Shown: piece by piece, positions 1-11,689 of the stretch
Position numbering within the stretch: the first letter of the stretch is position 1
How the letters are laid out: each line of letters starts with the position of its first letter
Origin: Druceiella hillmani
Lineage: Eukaryota; Arthropoda; Insecta; Lepidoptera; Hepialidae
DNA length: 64,000 nucleotides
Direction of reading: 5' to 3'
Assembly: GCA_039881145.1 (NCBI GenBank)
Contig: JAYKKI010000148.1
Coordinates: 193,501-257,500 of the forward strand
Notes under the pieces: generated by a model
What the model was told of the DNA's origin: nothing
Seen by the model: only the letters and a program-made list of their open reading frames with translations
Databases searched by the model: none
Program-made: the position numbers and the translations under genes

Positions 1-159
1 CATTTATGTGGACATATTTGTACACACTGGAATTGTCAATGTGAGCTCTCATTACTGTCCCCCATAACAAACTTTGGTAACCTGATAATTTGATAAGCGA
101 AATTAGGCGTATATATTAGACTGGACCTTGTAATTTTAAATTTCTTTGTCTTGATTTAT

Positions 160-330
160 AGATAAGAAAATTTAATAGGAGACAACATTATTGGAAATAA
201 TAAATTGTTTAGTATTTGTCTCAGTATTGTCGTCATTAAACAATTCCCACGAAAGAGCTAAAATTTGATGGGTTAATTTAGCAATTCGTTTAGGTTCCCC
301 AACAAATTAATTTTCATTATTTTATTTATT
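160..330 (+). repeat. diverged copy of the GATAAG-core dispersed repeat
   Basis: The stretch begins GATAAGAAAATTT, continues through ACAACATTATTGGAAATAA and then TGTCTCAGTATTGTCGTC. In order and spacing this parallels the better-preserved copies at about 13.06 kb and 26.73 kb and the copy inside the 16.2 kb duplication unit. Similarity is weak outside these blocks, so this is either an old family member or a chance resemblance in AT-rich DNA. No coding potential is visible. Confidence 0.3.
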
Positions 331-1549
331 TACTGAATAATTCTCGCCACCTATTTTCGGTATTCTTAAATAAGAGTGCGATCCCTTCCAACCGACTGAA
401 TTTTATAAGTGCTGAAATTTGACGTGGTCAATAAATATAAATTAAAGTTAAAGTAGAAGGGTTTTATATAATAAAAATAAAACATACTATATTTAAGAAA
501 ATTTGATGGAAATGCAAAGAAGTAACAGCTCCAAATAGATAAATATTAAAAATTATGAATTTTTTATTTGAAAGTATACATGTTTGATAAAGAGCAATTC
601 CGTGATATTTTTTCTGATATTATTGATTCTGAGCCATAAATACGACTGTGTTCGTGGGCGAATTTCCTCTGTAACAGGAAAAGATATCGTACTGATTTAT
701 TATTTGTATAATGTAAGATCCCAAGCTAAAATGTAAATAAAACTAAATTAGGAAAATGAAAGTTTTCAAACTGATGAGAAAATATAAAAGTAATATTTCT
801 CTATGTAGGCTGAATTATGAAAATATTGATGAAAAATTGGGTATTAATTTGAAAAATTAGTTATTAATTGAATATTACGCAGGACTTGAAACCGGGTTAA
901 AAAATAATATTTCATAAAGTTTAATACCGATTTAAAATAAAAGGTTATGTTCCGAACAATTCCAAGAGCGTTATAAATCGGTTAATCCTAGGCGTGAACT
1001 TGCAGTGACATGTTCCCTGGTGGTCTACGCCCCACTCCTCTCCTCTCCTAGGGATGCCAACCATACTTTATAATAACGTGTCCTACTTTATTTTTTATAA
1101 CTATTCTTTATACTTTCGCATAAAAATAAATAGGCGAATATACTTTATTTCGAATCTATACTTTGATAGGCAAAACAAAATACTCCTATATATATTCGAA
1201 GGATTTAATGACATCAACCTAAGATGAAACAAAACGAAGTAGATACGATTAAAATGATTATTTGCTACTGATTGAAACAACAGATGTCGCATGCGACAGA
1301 TGACATCTATCACATATGTCCCTATCGCGATATAAATTGTTAAATGATTAATGATAATTGTCTATATTAACAGTCACTGTGGCTAAATTTACCTAGACGG
1401 CAGGGTCAGGCCATTTTAACAAAAAAAATTTCCTATATCGAGTTCCGTCGTAGTTTATTAAACCATCATTATTTACATTGTAATGACTGAGTGCTTGTTT
1501 GAAAAAACAATTCATTGAAGGAAATATTGTTTGTTTTTCATTGCTTAAA
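331..1549. other. AT-rich DNA, no gene seen
   Basis: I see no convincing coding sequence. The open frames are short and lack family motifs. The 5' part is plain AT-rich DNA. At about 1051 the sequence TAGGGATGCCAACC resembles the ends of some hAT transposons and lies 500 bases upstream of a BED-like exon, but I found no matching inverted end, so I do not call an element boundary. Confidence 0.5.
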
Positions 1550-1755
1550 ATGGCATGTAACTCTAATAGCGATACTGATACGTCGGCCACTCTTGAAAAA
1601 GCTAAAATAACCAAATCGAAATTATTACAAAAATATAAACCCGAGTGGGGAAAACAATACAATGGGACAAAAAACTTAATCCTCAAAATAAGAATGGTGC
1701 AAAACGGATTCTCTGCACCGTGGATTTTACAATCGGTTCAGCTGGCATTAGGCAG
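1550..1755 (+). pseudogene. broken BED/hAT-type zinc-finger exon with splice donor
   Basis: A frame opens at the ATG at 1550 with residues MACNSNSDTDTS and runs to KYKPEWGKQY near 1660. The reading then has to shift by one base, after which it gives WDKKLNPQNKNGAKRILCTV, then DFTIGSAGIRQ. This layout (KYKPEW, an aromatic residue, then a C-x2-C-like knuckle and an FTIG/GI stretch) is that of N-terminal BED-like zinc fingers found in hAT transposases and their domesticated relatives. The exon stops at CAG/GTAAGTG with GT at 1756-1757, a strong donor match. Two defects are visible: the frameshift near 1655-1665, and the apparent absence of the second cysteine of the knuckle, as if one codon were lost after CTV. 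I did not find the next exon. It is probably a decayed hAT-derived gene or element; a live host exon is less likely. Confidence 0.45.
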
Positions 1756-2681
1756 GTAAGTGAGCTAATTAATACATACCTCTTGTGATATGTACGTTAT
1801 TCTGGAAAACATTTTTTCGATTTCTGTTTCTTTCCTACGTTAATTTACGAATATCTAACCTAATTAGTCGTGTTTTAGAACTAAACAAAAAGAAACAAGT
1901 TGTTAAAGTTTATAATTTGAAATCGAAATTCAACTATTCAGCTGTAAACAAGTTCTTGCGATAAATATTTCTCTTCGTATAAGTTTTTATTACCTACTTG
2001 AATACTGCTCAAATATTCATACAAATTTTTATTTAGAAATGTTTTTTAAATTAAAAATGAGTTTTTTTTTCATTTTTAACCCCAAATTTATGATGTAAGA
2101 ATTAATATTTAATTATTAATCCTGAGTGTCTGGATGAACAATTAATTTTCAGTTGAAAATTAGTTTTAATATTTTAAATTTAGGTTGTTTAACTTAAAAC
2201 AACAATTTTAAATTTAATTATCAAAATTAAAATTAAAAATTTAATTAATATTTTTCTATATCAATTGTGTGAATTAAAATAAAACGTTCATATTCTCTAT
2301 TAATATATAGTTTCGAATTAAAACTAATTATTCAATTTTTAACCCAAAATTTTCCACTTTTTAAAAACTTAATTATTAATCGTAGTTACTTTAATAGAAA
2401 GAAAATGGTGATTGGTTGGTCTGGTGGTGGTAGTCTTTCTTTCTTTCTTCAAATAATGCAGTATCAATACACTCAAAAACACAAAATAAAAGTTGAAGTG
2501 AAGAAAATATAGTTGTTACAAAATTTCCTTAGTGGTGTTACAACATACCCTTACATCAAATATTGTCAAGGTGTCCAGGATCCAGTGATGTTAACAATAT
2601 TATAGCAATGGAGCTAGCATTAACTTTTTACACTGTCAAGCGTAATTTATCTTACACTAGTAGGATTGAACAAATAAATTT
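1756..2681. other. AT-rich DNA, no gene seen
   Basis: If the upstream exon were real, this would be the start of its intron. It contains T-rich and TTAA-rich runs and no motif-bearing open frame. I see nothing else to annotate. Confidence 0.5.
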
Positions 2682-2731
2682 ATTTTTATGTTGTCAATAT
2701 TAAATAAATTTATTATTGACAACATAAAAAT
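2682..2731. repeat. 17 bp perfect inverted repeat at the transposon edge
   Basis: Arm 2682-2698 (ATTTTTATGTTGTCAAT) is the exact reverse complement of 2715-2731, with a 16 bp AT spacer. The right arm is also part of the left inverted end of the adjoining transposon. The outer arm may therefore be a local inverted duplication of the transposon end. Confidence 0.75.
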
Positions 2732-2860
2732 TAAACGCTGAAACATGTGCATTTTTTTAATGAAAACATGAAGAGTGATTTTTGAACAATGCGAGTGTAC
2801 AAAAATGTAAAGCAACCTTGTGGAACTTTATTTTAAAAACATCTACAATTCTCACAGATT
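2708..2860 (+). repeat. left terminal inverted repeat of the 2.7-4.4 kb element
   Basis: Pairs with 4291-4446 over about 150 bp. The best-conserved inner block, CAACCTTGTGGAACTTTATT at about 2813-2832, is identical in both arms. Confidence 0.75.
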
Positions 2861-3359
2861 CCACAAAGGTAACATTGTTATAATTAATTCTGTAAAATAC
2901 CTGCTTTATTGAAATAACTCCGCATTCGCAGAAATGCCTACGATCAAAAAAACCGCTTACCAGATTTTTTTCGCTATCTCTGTCCCACTCGTATGGTCTC
3001 TTTATTGTTCTCAGTCGTCAAGCGACTCCCTCTACTCCTTTTCTCGACAACTTCGCTTCTTTAGTGACTTGCTTATTGTTCGGAGCTAACAATGAGCTTT
3101 TTGTTGTTTTTCCCTACCACTATTTTTATTTGTGGACTTATGCTTGAATTGGACCTTGTTTGTGCTTGTGATTTGAATATTGTTTGAGGAAATGTATTGC
3201 AAAATGCCTCAGATCTACACTCTTTGTGAATATGAAGAAATATATTTACGGGCTATGTGATGGGAATGCTCGGCAAACGCACCTACGTGTCGCGAGTGCT
3301 ACTATAATTGCAAACGTTATCCCGATCACAGAGTCTTTCTACGTGTAAATAACGCATAT

Positions 3360-4200
3360 TTGGAGGATCGAATTCCTGGAAATGTAGTACCTGAAGGAAG
3401 ACCAAGAAATGTTGATGAGCGGCAAGTGCTATCCGAAGTGGAAGAAGCTCCTTCTGCTAGTTTTCGGCAGATTTCTCGACATATTGGTGTCGCAAGAAAT
3501 ACAGAACACCACATTTTAAGAAGAAATAATTTGTACCCGTGTGCAACGAGTGCAAGCACTGCTACCTGCTCACTATTAACGACGAATATATTTCTGTCGG
3601 GAGATACTGCGTCGATGCAAGCAAGACCACGTTTCATCTTATGGAGCGATGAATCATGTTTTAAAAGAATGGGAGTATTTAATATACACAATTTACATCA
3701 ATGAGCCGTCGAGAATCCCCGCATAGTAAGGCAAAATAAATTTCAACATCAGCGCAGAGTTAATTTGTGTGCTGAAATCCTGGATGGCAAAGTTATTGAT
3801 CCATTTGAACTCCCACCTTAAGGGAGTTCGTTATATACGGTTTTTAAGAGATGAACTTTTAAATCTATTGAATGAAATACCATAAGATATGCGTGACAGG
3901 ATGTGGCTAAGGCACGGTGGTGCACCGGCTCACTTCGCAAATAAGTGAATACTTAAATGCAACTTACCCAAATCGATAGATAGGACGTAGCGGTACAATT
4001 GCACGGCCACCACGTTTGCTAGATCTCAATTCTTGGACTATTTCAAGGAGGCGGTCTATAAGACTTCTAATGATAATGAAAAACAATTAAGACAAAAATT
4101 ACACCATGTACCTGAATTGGTAAAAAACAACGAAAGTGCCTCACGAAATTTAAAAATAAATTTCTTAAGAAGTTGCTGTTTATGCATAAGAGTTGGGTAA
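3360..4200 (+). pseudogene. IS630/Tc1/mariner-superfamily transposase, degenerate
   Basis: The N-terminal part reads GRPRNVDERQVLSEVEE, then SFRQISRHIGVARNTEHHIL, a helix-turn-helix of the paired type used for binding transposon ends. After a frame change come FILWSDESCFKRMGVFN (first catalytic aspartate in SDES) and HNLHQ, with a stop where tryptophan is usual. Further frame changes give VIDPFELP, LNEIP, DMRDRMWLRHGGAPAHFANK near 3895-3945 and LDYFKEAVYKTS near 4035-4065. The second catalytic site reads HGGAPAH, so the usual aspartate of HDGAPAH is glycine. There are at least three frame changes and several in-frame stops; no working enzyme can be made. It sits alone between the inverted ends of the host element. 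Assignment to the superfamily is firm; the exact family is not, because the spacing to the third acidic residue is disrupted by indels. Confidence 0.8.
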
Positions 4201-4290
4201 AGCTTTTTGAGTATTTCCTGTAATAAAAAAATATAATAAATGCGGTATTATCATAAACACTACACTTGCTTTATTTTATCATGACCGAAA

Positions 4291-4446
4291 AAATCTGTGT
4301 CAAATGCAGAGGTTTTTGAAATAAAGTTCCACAAGGTTGCCACACATTTTTCTACACTAGTATTGTTCAGAAATCACTTTTCATATTTTGTAATTGAAAA
4401 AAAATGCACATATTTCAGCGTTTAATTTTTATGTTTCTAATAATAA
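4291..4446 (-). repeat. right terminal inverted repeat of the 2.7-4.4 kb element
   Basis: Reverse complement of 2708-2860 with scattered mismatches. The block AAGTTCCACAAGGTTG at 4324-4339 mirrors the left arm exactly. Confidence 0.75.
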
Positions 4447-4813
4447 CGAATGAATAACATTTTAATTTGGAAAACGAATGTTCTCTTAAAGATCTCGGAC
4501 AATAAAAAAAAAACAGAAATAGTGACAATACCTAATAATTTGTTTTTTCATGCGTAGTAACAAAAGTTATAAACGAAATTAAAAAACTCATATCTAAAAT
4601 TATTAGGCCTAGGATAATAAAATTTATTATTTTGTGTGTGCCTCGTCAATCATCAACATTTCGTTAATTCACTCCTTACGGAACATCAATATAAGATTCT
4701 TTGAACCGTTTAGCATCTTGTAAGGCATTATAAAAATTTTAATCATAGAACAACTAACGTTTGAGAGATTTTTGTATTTCCTGTATGCAGTGCGTTTTTT
4801 AGAAGGAAAAAGT
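4447..4813. other. AT-rich spacer between two elements
   Basis: No coding motif seen. It lies between the right end of the transposon and the TAAA tail of the LINE fragment. Confidence 0.5.
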
Positions 4814-5795
4814 ACTATTTTTATTTATTTATTTATCAACTTTGGTGCATATTACATATGGCGGACTTATTGCCACATGAGCAACCTCATTCAGTCAACC
4901 ATAAAAAATTAGCATCTAAATTTGGTTGGTAGACTGTACGAGATTTTGACAATAAAACATTTTACCGTTCATCTAAAAGAGAAAAAAAGTCAAGAAAGTA
5001 TTATAAAAGTCAAGAAATATAATTACTTATAATGCAAACTATTAACATGAATTAGGATGAGTAAGAAAACAAAAGACAAGAGCACAAAGAAAAGTAGTTC
5101 AGGATGGTTAGGACTTTTCCACTCAAAATTTGAAAACATTTAGGATATTTTACTAAGGTCAGGATCCAGGTAATTCCAAATGTTTGCTGGTCATAAAGGA
5201 TTATTGGTAAGAGGTAGATATATGTTTGGGAATAAGTAGAGTGAGTATACTTTCAGATCGTAGCCCAACGCCGTGAGGAGACAAATCTTTAAATTAAGTA
5301 TGGAGATAAATGAGTGTAGAGATATACATTTACAGAGATATTCTTAATAGCATAATTAATGAATATTGAGAACATTAGATTATATAGTACTCCTCCTTGA
5401 GGCATACCAAGATCAGCTCACCTAGAATACGTATCTGACGAGTTAACAGATTGCCTGAGTCCATGCAGATATAAGCTAAACCACTCAAGTTAATGTTGGG
5501 ATATATTAAGATATTTCAAGCAAGCTGGAAGAATATTAAAGTTGAACACGCTTCTGAAATAAAAAAAGCACAAAGATAGTGACTTGTGTATTATCAAAAG
5601 TCAAGTGCATATCATCAGTGACCTTAACAAGGGCAGCTTTAAGGCCAGATTTAAGTGGATTTAGAGACTTATGAGTATTGAAAAAAGGAACAAGTTGACC
5701 GTGAAAAATACATTCAAAGACTTTGGACAGAAGCAGTGGGATCGATATGTTATACAAATTGGTTGGAAGTGAAGTTTGAGCCAGATTTCACTAAT
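4814..5795 (-). pseudogene. LINE (non-LTR retrotransposon) 3' fragment with reverse transcriptase motifs
   Basis: Read on the minus strand from 5795. The frame gives PLLLSKVFECIFHGQLVPFF, then LNPLKSGLK, then ALVKVTDDMHLTFDNTQVTI, the fingers region of a LINE reverse transcriptase, ending in FLFQKR where LDFSKAF is expected. Next come LEWFSLYLHGLRQSVN near 5495-5445 and GMPQGGVLYNLMFSIFIN near 5410-5355, the PQG box. The catalytic YADD box is missing: the sequence jumps to a C-terminal tail, GLRSESILTLLIPKH, followed by a stretch resembling the end of such ORFs. The 3' end carries GGCAATAAGTCCGCCATATG and a (TAAA)n tail at about 4818-4835, typical of insect jockey/CR1-like LINEs. It is 5' truncated, internally deleted and frameshifted. 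The upstream edge abuts a TA microsatellite. Confidence 0.8.
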
Positions 5796-5801
5796 AAAAT
5801 G

Positions 5802-5808
5802 TATATAT

Positions 5809-5865
<57 letters not shown>
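5802..5865. repeat. TA microsatellite
   Basis: About 64 bp of nearly pure TA dinucleotide, directly beside the 5'-truncated edge of the LINE fragment. Confidence 0.95.
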
Positions 5866-5866
<1 letters not shown>

Positions 5867-7085
5867 GCACATATATACTAAATAATTCAGCTAACATAGT
5901 GAGTATACGAGTAAATACAACACCTAACATTAAGAATTTTAATTACATTTAATAGAACCAATAATAATAAAATAAAACACGTATATAAACATAGCATAGA
6001 TAAAATACTATACAATAAACACTCGTGAAAGAGATCTATGCGTGCAGGCCATAAATTACAAACGACACTGTAGTAAACTACGCATATAATGCGTAAACAA
6101 TGTAATCGCACCCGAAGCGCAATTAAACTCAGTTACATACTTAAACAGATTATGTGAGTGATACGTGAGAATAAATATATAAGAATTAAAATTAAAATAA
6201 AGTAGTGAATAGAATACGTGAAATCAAGTTGAAACTTAAGATATTACATAGGTCATAGCCGCAGTTGTAATTTTTCGAAAATCCAACAATAAAATTATAC
6301 CTTTATTTTACTTTGGGTTACGTGAACGTGTACGACTTTCGTTGCTGTTAGTGGTTTGGTAAATCAATAATCTATTCTTGGCCGTTTCTAATTCTTGGGG
6401 ACGTGTAATAATTTCCTTACATTTTTTTTTGGAAATTTTTGGAAATTTGGAAACATTAGGACAATCTTCTCGTCGCGCGTCCAGCGGCAATTGACTTTGA
6501 AAGTATTTCGTGGTAAAGCAAATAAATCTAAATTTCTAACGCTTTAACTCGGCTTCCATTGCAGCGTCTTAGGAAGAAGAATCTATGTATAATAATACTC
6601 TAACTCTTCATTAAATTAGAGGATATGTATGAAACAAAAAGATTCCTTTTTACGAAAGAATCGTTTTAAGCGCCATGTCCCTGTTTCCTGCAAGTAAACG
6701 TGGTTGTTTCAGAAAATCAGCTTATAATAGCACGTAACCATTTGGGTAAGACACTAGAGACACTAGAGACTTACGCAATTAAGTACAACTGCCACCAGTA
6801 CTAAGATTAGACAAAACTCCCGTTTGTACAGACAATAGAAAACCCAATTCAGTTGAAAAATAATTTGCTTAGCTTCTTAAATCAGCCGTCGTCGCCTTTG
6901 AATGTCAATATTTTGGAGTTTTTGAGTACGAAAAAGTCACAGATTTAGCTTTATTATAACTTAATTTTTTATATTATCGGTTCGATCCGCACGGGTTTAC
7001 TATTTTGGTTCTGTGTTGATAATTCGTTTAGTCACGGAAGTTTATTTATTTACACACAGACACACGACGCTCGCACGCACATACG
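5866..7085. other. no gene identified; one unrecognised 60-codon frame
   Basis: A minus-strand frame at 6308-6490 encodes a basic, lysine/arginine-rich peptide containing CKEIITRPQELETAKNRLL. It has more ordinary codon content than the AT-rich frames nearby, but I do not recognise it. It could be a scrap of a retroelement or chance. The rest of the stretch shows nothing I can name. The final 60 bases contain ACACACAGACACACGACG-type low complexity. Confidence 0.35.
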
Positions 7086-7087
7086 TA

Positions 7088-8659
7088 CTCTTTTGCAAAA
7101 AAAAGGGCACTTATTGGAATAAAAAATATCAGAATTATTTTATTATTATTTGATGCATTTTATATGGCCATATGATGAGAATAATAATTGAGATATCGTT
7201 TTTATATACTTCAGTCATTAAACTTGCGAATAAATATAAAAAAAACATGTTAAGTCCACAGACGAGCGTTTTCACACTGGTACATTGAAAATGGATAAAG
7301 ATTATTTTTGAAAATTTTTTTAATAATTTAACATAAAATTTGAAAATGTAGTAACGAGTTTGGCCTCCTCTAGCTAAAATCAATGCGCTTAATCTGCTAG
7401 GCATGCTTTCGACGACGTTTTTTATCATTTCCTGAGGAATACGTCCCCATTCAGCGACGATCACATTTTTAAGGACCTGAATGTTTTCTGGAGCTGGTTT
7501 TACAGATCTAACGCATCGTTTGAGATTATTCCATACGAGTTCTATCGGACTAAGATTGGGACTTCTAGCTGACCAGTCTAACCGACGAATTCGCATCGAC
7601 TCGATGTACGCATCGACGTCTCTAGAGCAATAGGCGCGAGCTTTGTCGTCCAAAAAATGGACACGCCTCCAACTGCTGTTAATACGGGTTGGGCATGAGG
7701 AATAAGAACCTCTGTTATGTACCTTTCCGCATTAAGTGTACCATTTTCAATATAACCTAACTCGGTACGGTCATCTGAGTTAATACCAACCCAAAACATT
7801 GCGGAGCCTCCACCGTAAGGGGTGATTTCCTCAAAGCACACTTCTGCGAAATGTTCTCCAGGTCTTCGTAAGACTCGTCGACGTCGATCCTCACCACTAA
7901 TCGATATACGAGCTTCATCGGAGAATAAAACACTATTCCAGTCTTATTGAGTCCATGTCGAAAAATTTTGAGCGAATCTCAATCTGGCAACTCGACGCTC
8001 ACGAAGCAATGTAGGGCCCCGAGCTGGGCGATAGCTACGTATATTGACGACCTGAAGTCTACTTCTGACTGTCCATAGGCTTACTTGTGTACGTCCTGGA
8101 GGTTCTGTTTGAGATCCACGTAAGTAACTTGACGATTTCGTAGTGCTTGACTGACTATGAAGCGGTCATCCCGTGGCTCAGTGCACCATTTTCTTCCAGA
8201 ACCAGGCATTGGTATCGTTGCCAGTTCCTCTGGACGGTGGAACGGCTCACATTATACTGTTGAAACACATAATATTATCTATAGTCTTCTTCAAGCAGCG
8301 CAATAATTTTACTAGCTCTTATCGTTGTTTCAACCATACTGCGAACAGCAAACAGAAGTATACTAATGCAGCAAACAGCAGAAATTTAATTAAAATTTGT
8401 TCGTTAAAATAAAAAATGTAACAAAAGAAAAAGAACTTAATGAGAGTTGGATTTCATTTACCGCCAAAAAATACGTTTTTGTCAGTGAAAGAGAATTTTC
8501 ATTAATAAAAAAATAAATTTCCAATTTAGAACGTTCGTTTTCATGTGCCAGAATACACTGTACCTGCCAGTAAAAATTACAATTAATACAACCTCTTAAT
8601 AAATAATATTTTGTAAATAATGTGACAAAATCAAAACCGCCCGTTTTTTATGCAAAAGA

Positions 8660-8662
<3 letters not shown>
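7088..8662 (-). mobile_element. dead Tc1-type DNA transposon
   Basis: The left edge begins CTCTTTTGCAAAAAAAAGGG at 7088, after TA. The right edge, read inward on the minus strand from 8662, is CACTCTTTTGCATAAAAAACGGGC, also next to TA (8663-8664). These are imperfect inverted ends of about 25 bp; the left one appears to have lost two outer bases. TA on both sides fits the Tc1/mariner target rule. The single gene inside reads right to left and is broken. The right edge merges straight into a 70 bp TA microsatellite. Confidence 0.8.
7345..8320 (-). pseudogene. Tc1 transposase (DD34E), degenerate
   Basis: From the right, the frame gives GSGRKWCTEPRDDRFIV and LRNRQVTYVDL near 8220-8120, the linker after the first DNA-binding helices. 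After a shift comes VSLWTVRSRLQVVNIRSYRP and LLRERRVARLRFAQ, the second helix-turn-helix. VLFSDEARIS (first aspartate) follows a stop codon at 7944-7946. Then come EVCFEEITPYGGGSAMFWVG, SIF, MDDKARAY (second aspartate) and SPNLSPIELVWNNLKRCVR (glutamate). I count 34 residues between the second aspartate and the glutamate, the DD34E signature of Tc1. The break at A6, 7652-7657, is a single-base frameshift between the two largest frames. All three catalytic residues survive, but the nonsense codon and at least two frameshifts kill it. Confidence 0.88.

Positions 8663-8665
<3 letters not shown>

Positions 8666-8736
<71 letters not shown>
8666..8736. repeat. TA microsatellite with a TG interruption
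   Basis: Nearly pure TA broken once by TGTGTGTG at about 8691-8699. It begins at the TA target site of the Tc1 element. Confidence 0.95.
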
Positions 8737-8739
<3 letters not shown>

Positions 8740-8995
8740 CACGGTGTCCGGTAATACGTGTCGAATAAAGATATACTCTATTCATTGGCTATAAAAGAAT
8801 AACTGGTCATTGAAATAAAACGTAAAACACGCCCTTTTTCTAATTTAGTGCAAAAATTTTTTTTACATATAACTCTTTTTAACACACCCAACACTTGCCT
8901 GGAGCGCGGTGTTTAACCGGGCAGCTAGATATTTTCGCAACGTTCGCAAGTTATTCCCCTGAGCGGCTTTGACTTATGTGCGCAAGTATCGTGTG
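8737..8995 (+). other. possible solo end of an unidentified DNA transposon
   Basis: Immediately after the TA array comes ACACGGTGTCCGGTAATACG, of the ACAGGGTGTCC... type seen at the ends of several insect DNA transposons. The following 250 bases are more GC-balanced than the surroundings, including TGGAGCGCGGTGTTTAACCG. I found no inverted partner within the window and no transposase motif, so this is a guess from the terminus alone. Confidence 0.3.
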
Positions 8996-9328
8996 TACGA
9001 CAAAGATGAAGAGATAATTATGAACAATATTTTCAATTTTCTGAAAAAAACCATCATTTTATTTTTCCGACAATATTTCAGTCAACGAATAACGTCTTTC
9101 TTTGTCCGACACTTATTCCCGGACGCAGTGTGTATAGATTACTATAAAAATATATTGCACTTATATTGCTTACAATCGTTATGAAGGCGTCTATTTAGTA
9201 TCCAATAATTATGGTTTTTTTGGTAGTATCTTCTTCTCCTAAGACATATGGTACATATCCTTCTTCTGAAAAATGCTTAGCTACTCTGTTGGAATATAAT
9301 GTTATTGTCATTGTCTAAAACCATTTGT
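8996..9328. other. AT-rich DNA, no gene seen
   Basis: A 71-codon plus-strand frame overlaps this stretch (8969-9184) but shows no motif I recognise. Nothing else is visible. Confidence 0.4.

Positions 9329-9868
<540 letters not shown>

Positions 9869-9918
<50 letters not shown>
9869..9918. repeat. TA microsatellite
   Basis: About 50 bp of uninterrupted TA. Confidence 0.95.
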
Positions 9919-9920
<2 letters not shown>

Positions 9921-10211
9921 AAAAGGAAATGTATGTTTGTATTATATATAAAAAAAACTAAATGTATGTTAAGTTTGTAGCTGGGCTAAATCAGGCTAAT
10001 AGTTTAAAATTGGCTTAAACTTCGGAGATAAAAAAAATCACAATATATTTATTTATTAACAAAAGAACATGAATTATATTAGAAAGGACTCCTAAAATAC
10101 TATACCTTTTCCAAAAAAACGTTTTTCTATCACTCACAAAAAAAATTAAAACTCCATAATGTGCATATACATATAGATGCCATGCTACACGAAATTCACC
10201 TTTCCGACTGG

Positions 10212-10349
10212 TGGCTGCCATCGGAGTATACTATTTCTGTTGTCTTACAACCCGAATCGGTCGTTAATAAATCGTCATCAGATCAAAAGGTGTAGATTTT
10301 CCTAAAAACATAGATTTGTTATTTCTTGAACATGCTCCGATGGCAGCCA
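10212..10349. repeat. 138 bp segment with perfect 15 bp inverted ends (MITE-like)
   Basis: TGGCTGCCATCGGAG at 10212-10226 is repeated as its exact reverse complement at 10335-10349, with 108 bp between. Both arms are far more GC-rich than the flanks. No coding sequence lies inside. The size and ends fit a miniature inverted-repeat element, but I see no target-site duplication on the flanks. Confidence 0.45.
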
Positions 10350-11689
10350 ACAAAACAAATTAAAGGTATACATTAAATAAATTAACCGACAGGTGACGGT
10401 GAATTTCCCAGCCCAAAAAAACAAACTCTAAAACGTGGTTGCGTTGTTCTAATTCTGACGCGTCGATATTTTTGTGTGCCGGCCCTGTTGTTCCTGTAAA
10501 TTAACGGCTTTCTATAAGGAAGCGGTGTGAAGACGCAACGGCATTCTGCGGCTCATCAAAGAAAAAAATTAATCGAAAAAAATCGATTGATAAAAGTTAA
10601 TGCCGGTAAAATGAGCGTAATCGAAATTAAAATGCTCTATAGAAAATACCGGATACTTATCGGTAAAGGTGAACGTAACCAAAATAAAAAGATGAACGTA
10701 ACAAAAATTAAATGTACTTACGTCAAACAGGTTTTAATCGGTTTAAGTCAAATGGTAACCCGTTATCAACCGCTGTTATTGAGCACATATAAAATTACAA
10801 ATAAATTTGGGGGACACATGCTTCATCTATTTACATAAACCCCAGAGTCTAAACGTTTATGTTTGCTTCCTGTTTAAATTTCTTCTCTGAAATTAATTTT
10901 ACGTAAATTGTCTTTATTAAAACCGTCGTGAATTGTATAAAGGTGCGGTACTTCACCTTTTCTGTCAAAGTGTTTAATTTTTCAGAACAAACTAAAATAA
11001 ATATCCACTTATTAAGTGACAAATATATTGATTTTTTCTTCTCTAACAATGACATCTTTGGATACTGCATCTAATTCTTTATTTTACGTAGATTTATTTG
11101 TCGAAACTAAGTTGTGTTGATGTAATAATTATACTGTTATTTTGTCTCCAATAATCGTGATTTATGAACATAAAAATGGTTATCTATTTGAATTCACAAG
11201 AAAATAATACAGGCATTAAGTACTTATTCAGTAATTTACACAAGGACACTAAAGTTGATTTCCATTGATACCAAAGAAATTAGTCCTTTCCTATAAAACT
11301 ACGAAATTAAAAAAAATTATGACTTTTCATTGATTTCGATTCATTTTTATATCGCCAAGATGAAATTGTATAGGAGTTGGAAGAAATTTGACCCCTTAAT
11401 GTGTGGTCTCTTCAGATTCCAATTAATAAAGGAATTTAAATGAAAGACTGTACATCAGTAGATAAAGTAAGGAAAACATTCTAAGATAAAGCTGTACGAC
11501 GTTCCATTATCGTTGCCTAGTCTACCTTTCTAGAAATCGGTGCGAGTAAAAAACATTACCTTTGGTTTATCTTTAAATCTCCTGCTTTGTTATTGTAACA
11601 TACAATTTACATAAAATATTTTTCAAGTCCTACTGCGGTAAACATTCAAGAAACTAAATCGTCAAACTGATATATAAAATAAAAAAACT
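10350..11689. other. no gene identified
   Basis: A plus-strand frame at 10527-10838 gives a lysine-rich peptide (103 codons) without recognisable motifs. It begins just after a GC-balanced patch (10440-10560) that contains GACGCGTCG and GTGCCGGCCCTG. I cannot say whether that patch is a decayed gene or repeat. The remainder is AT-rich. Confidence 0.3.

Larger units (their letters stand above)
2708..4446 (+). mobile_element. dead Tc1/mariner-superfamily transposon with ~150 bp inverted ends
   Basis: The left end (2708-2860) reappears inverted at 4291-4446. Shared blocks in order are ACATAAAAATTAAACGCTGAA, TGTGCATTTTTTT, AGTGATTT-TGAACAAT, then CAACCTTGTGGAACTTTATTT and CACAGATT. The arms differ by scattered substitutions and small indels, showing age. 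Between them lies a single broken transposase reading left to right. Long, imperfect inverted ends of this size are unusual for a short mariner-type element, whose ends are commonly about 30 bp. I could not fix the exact outer boundary or a TA target duplication, so the limits may be off by several tens of bases. Confidence 0.75.
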
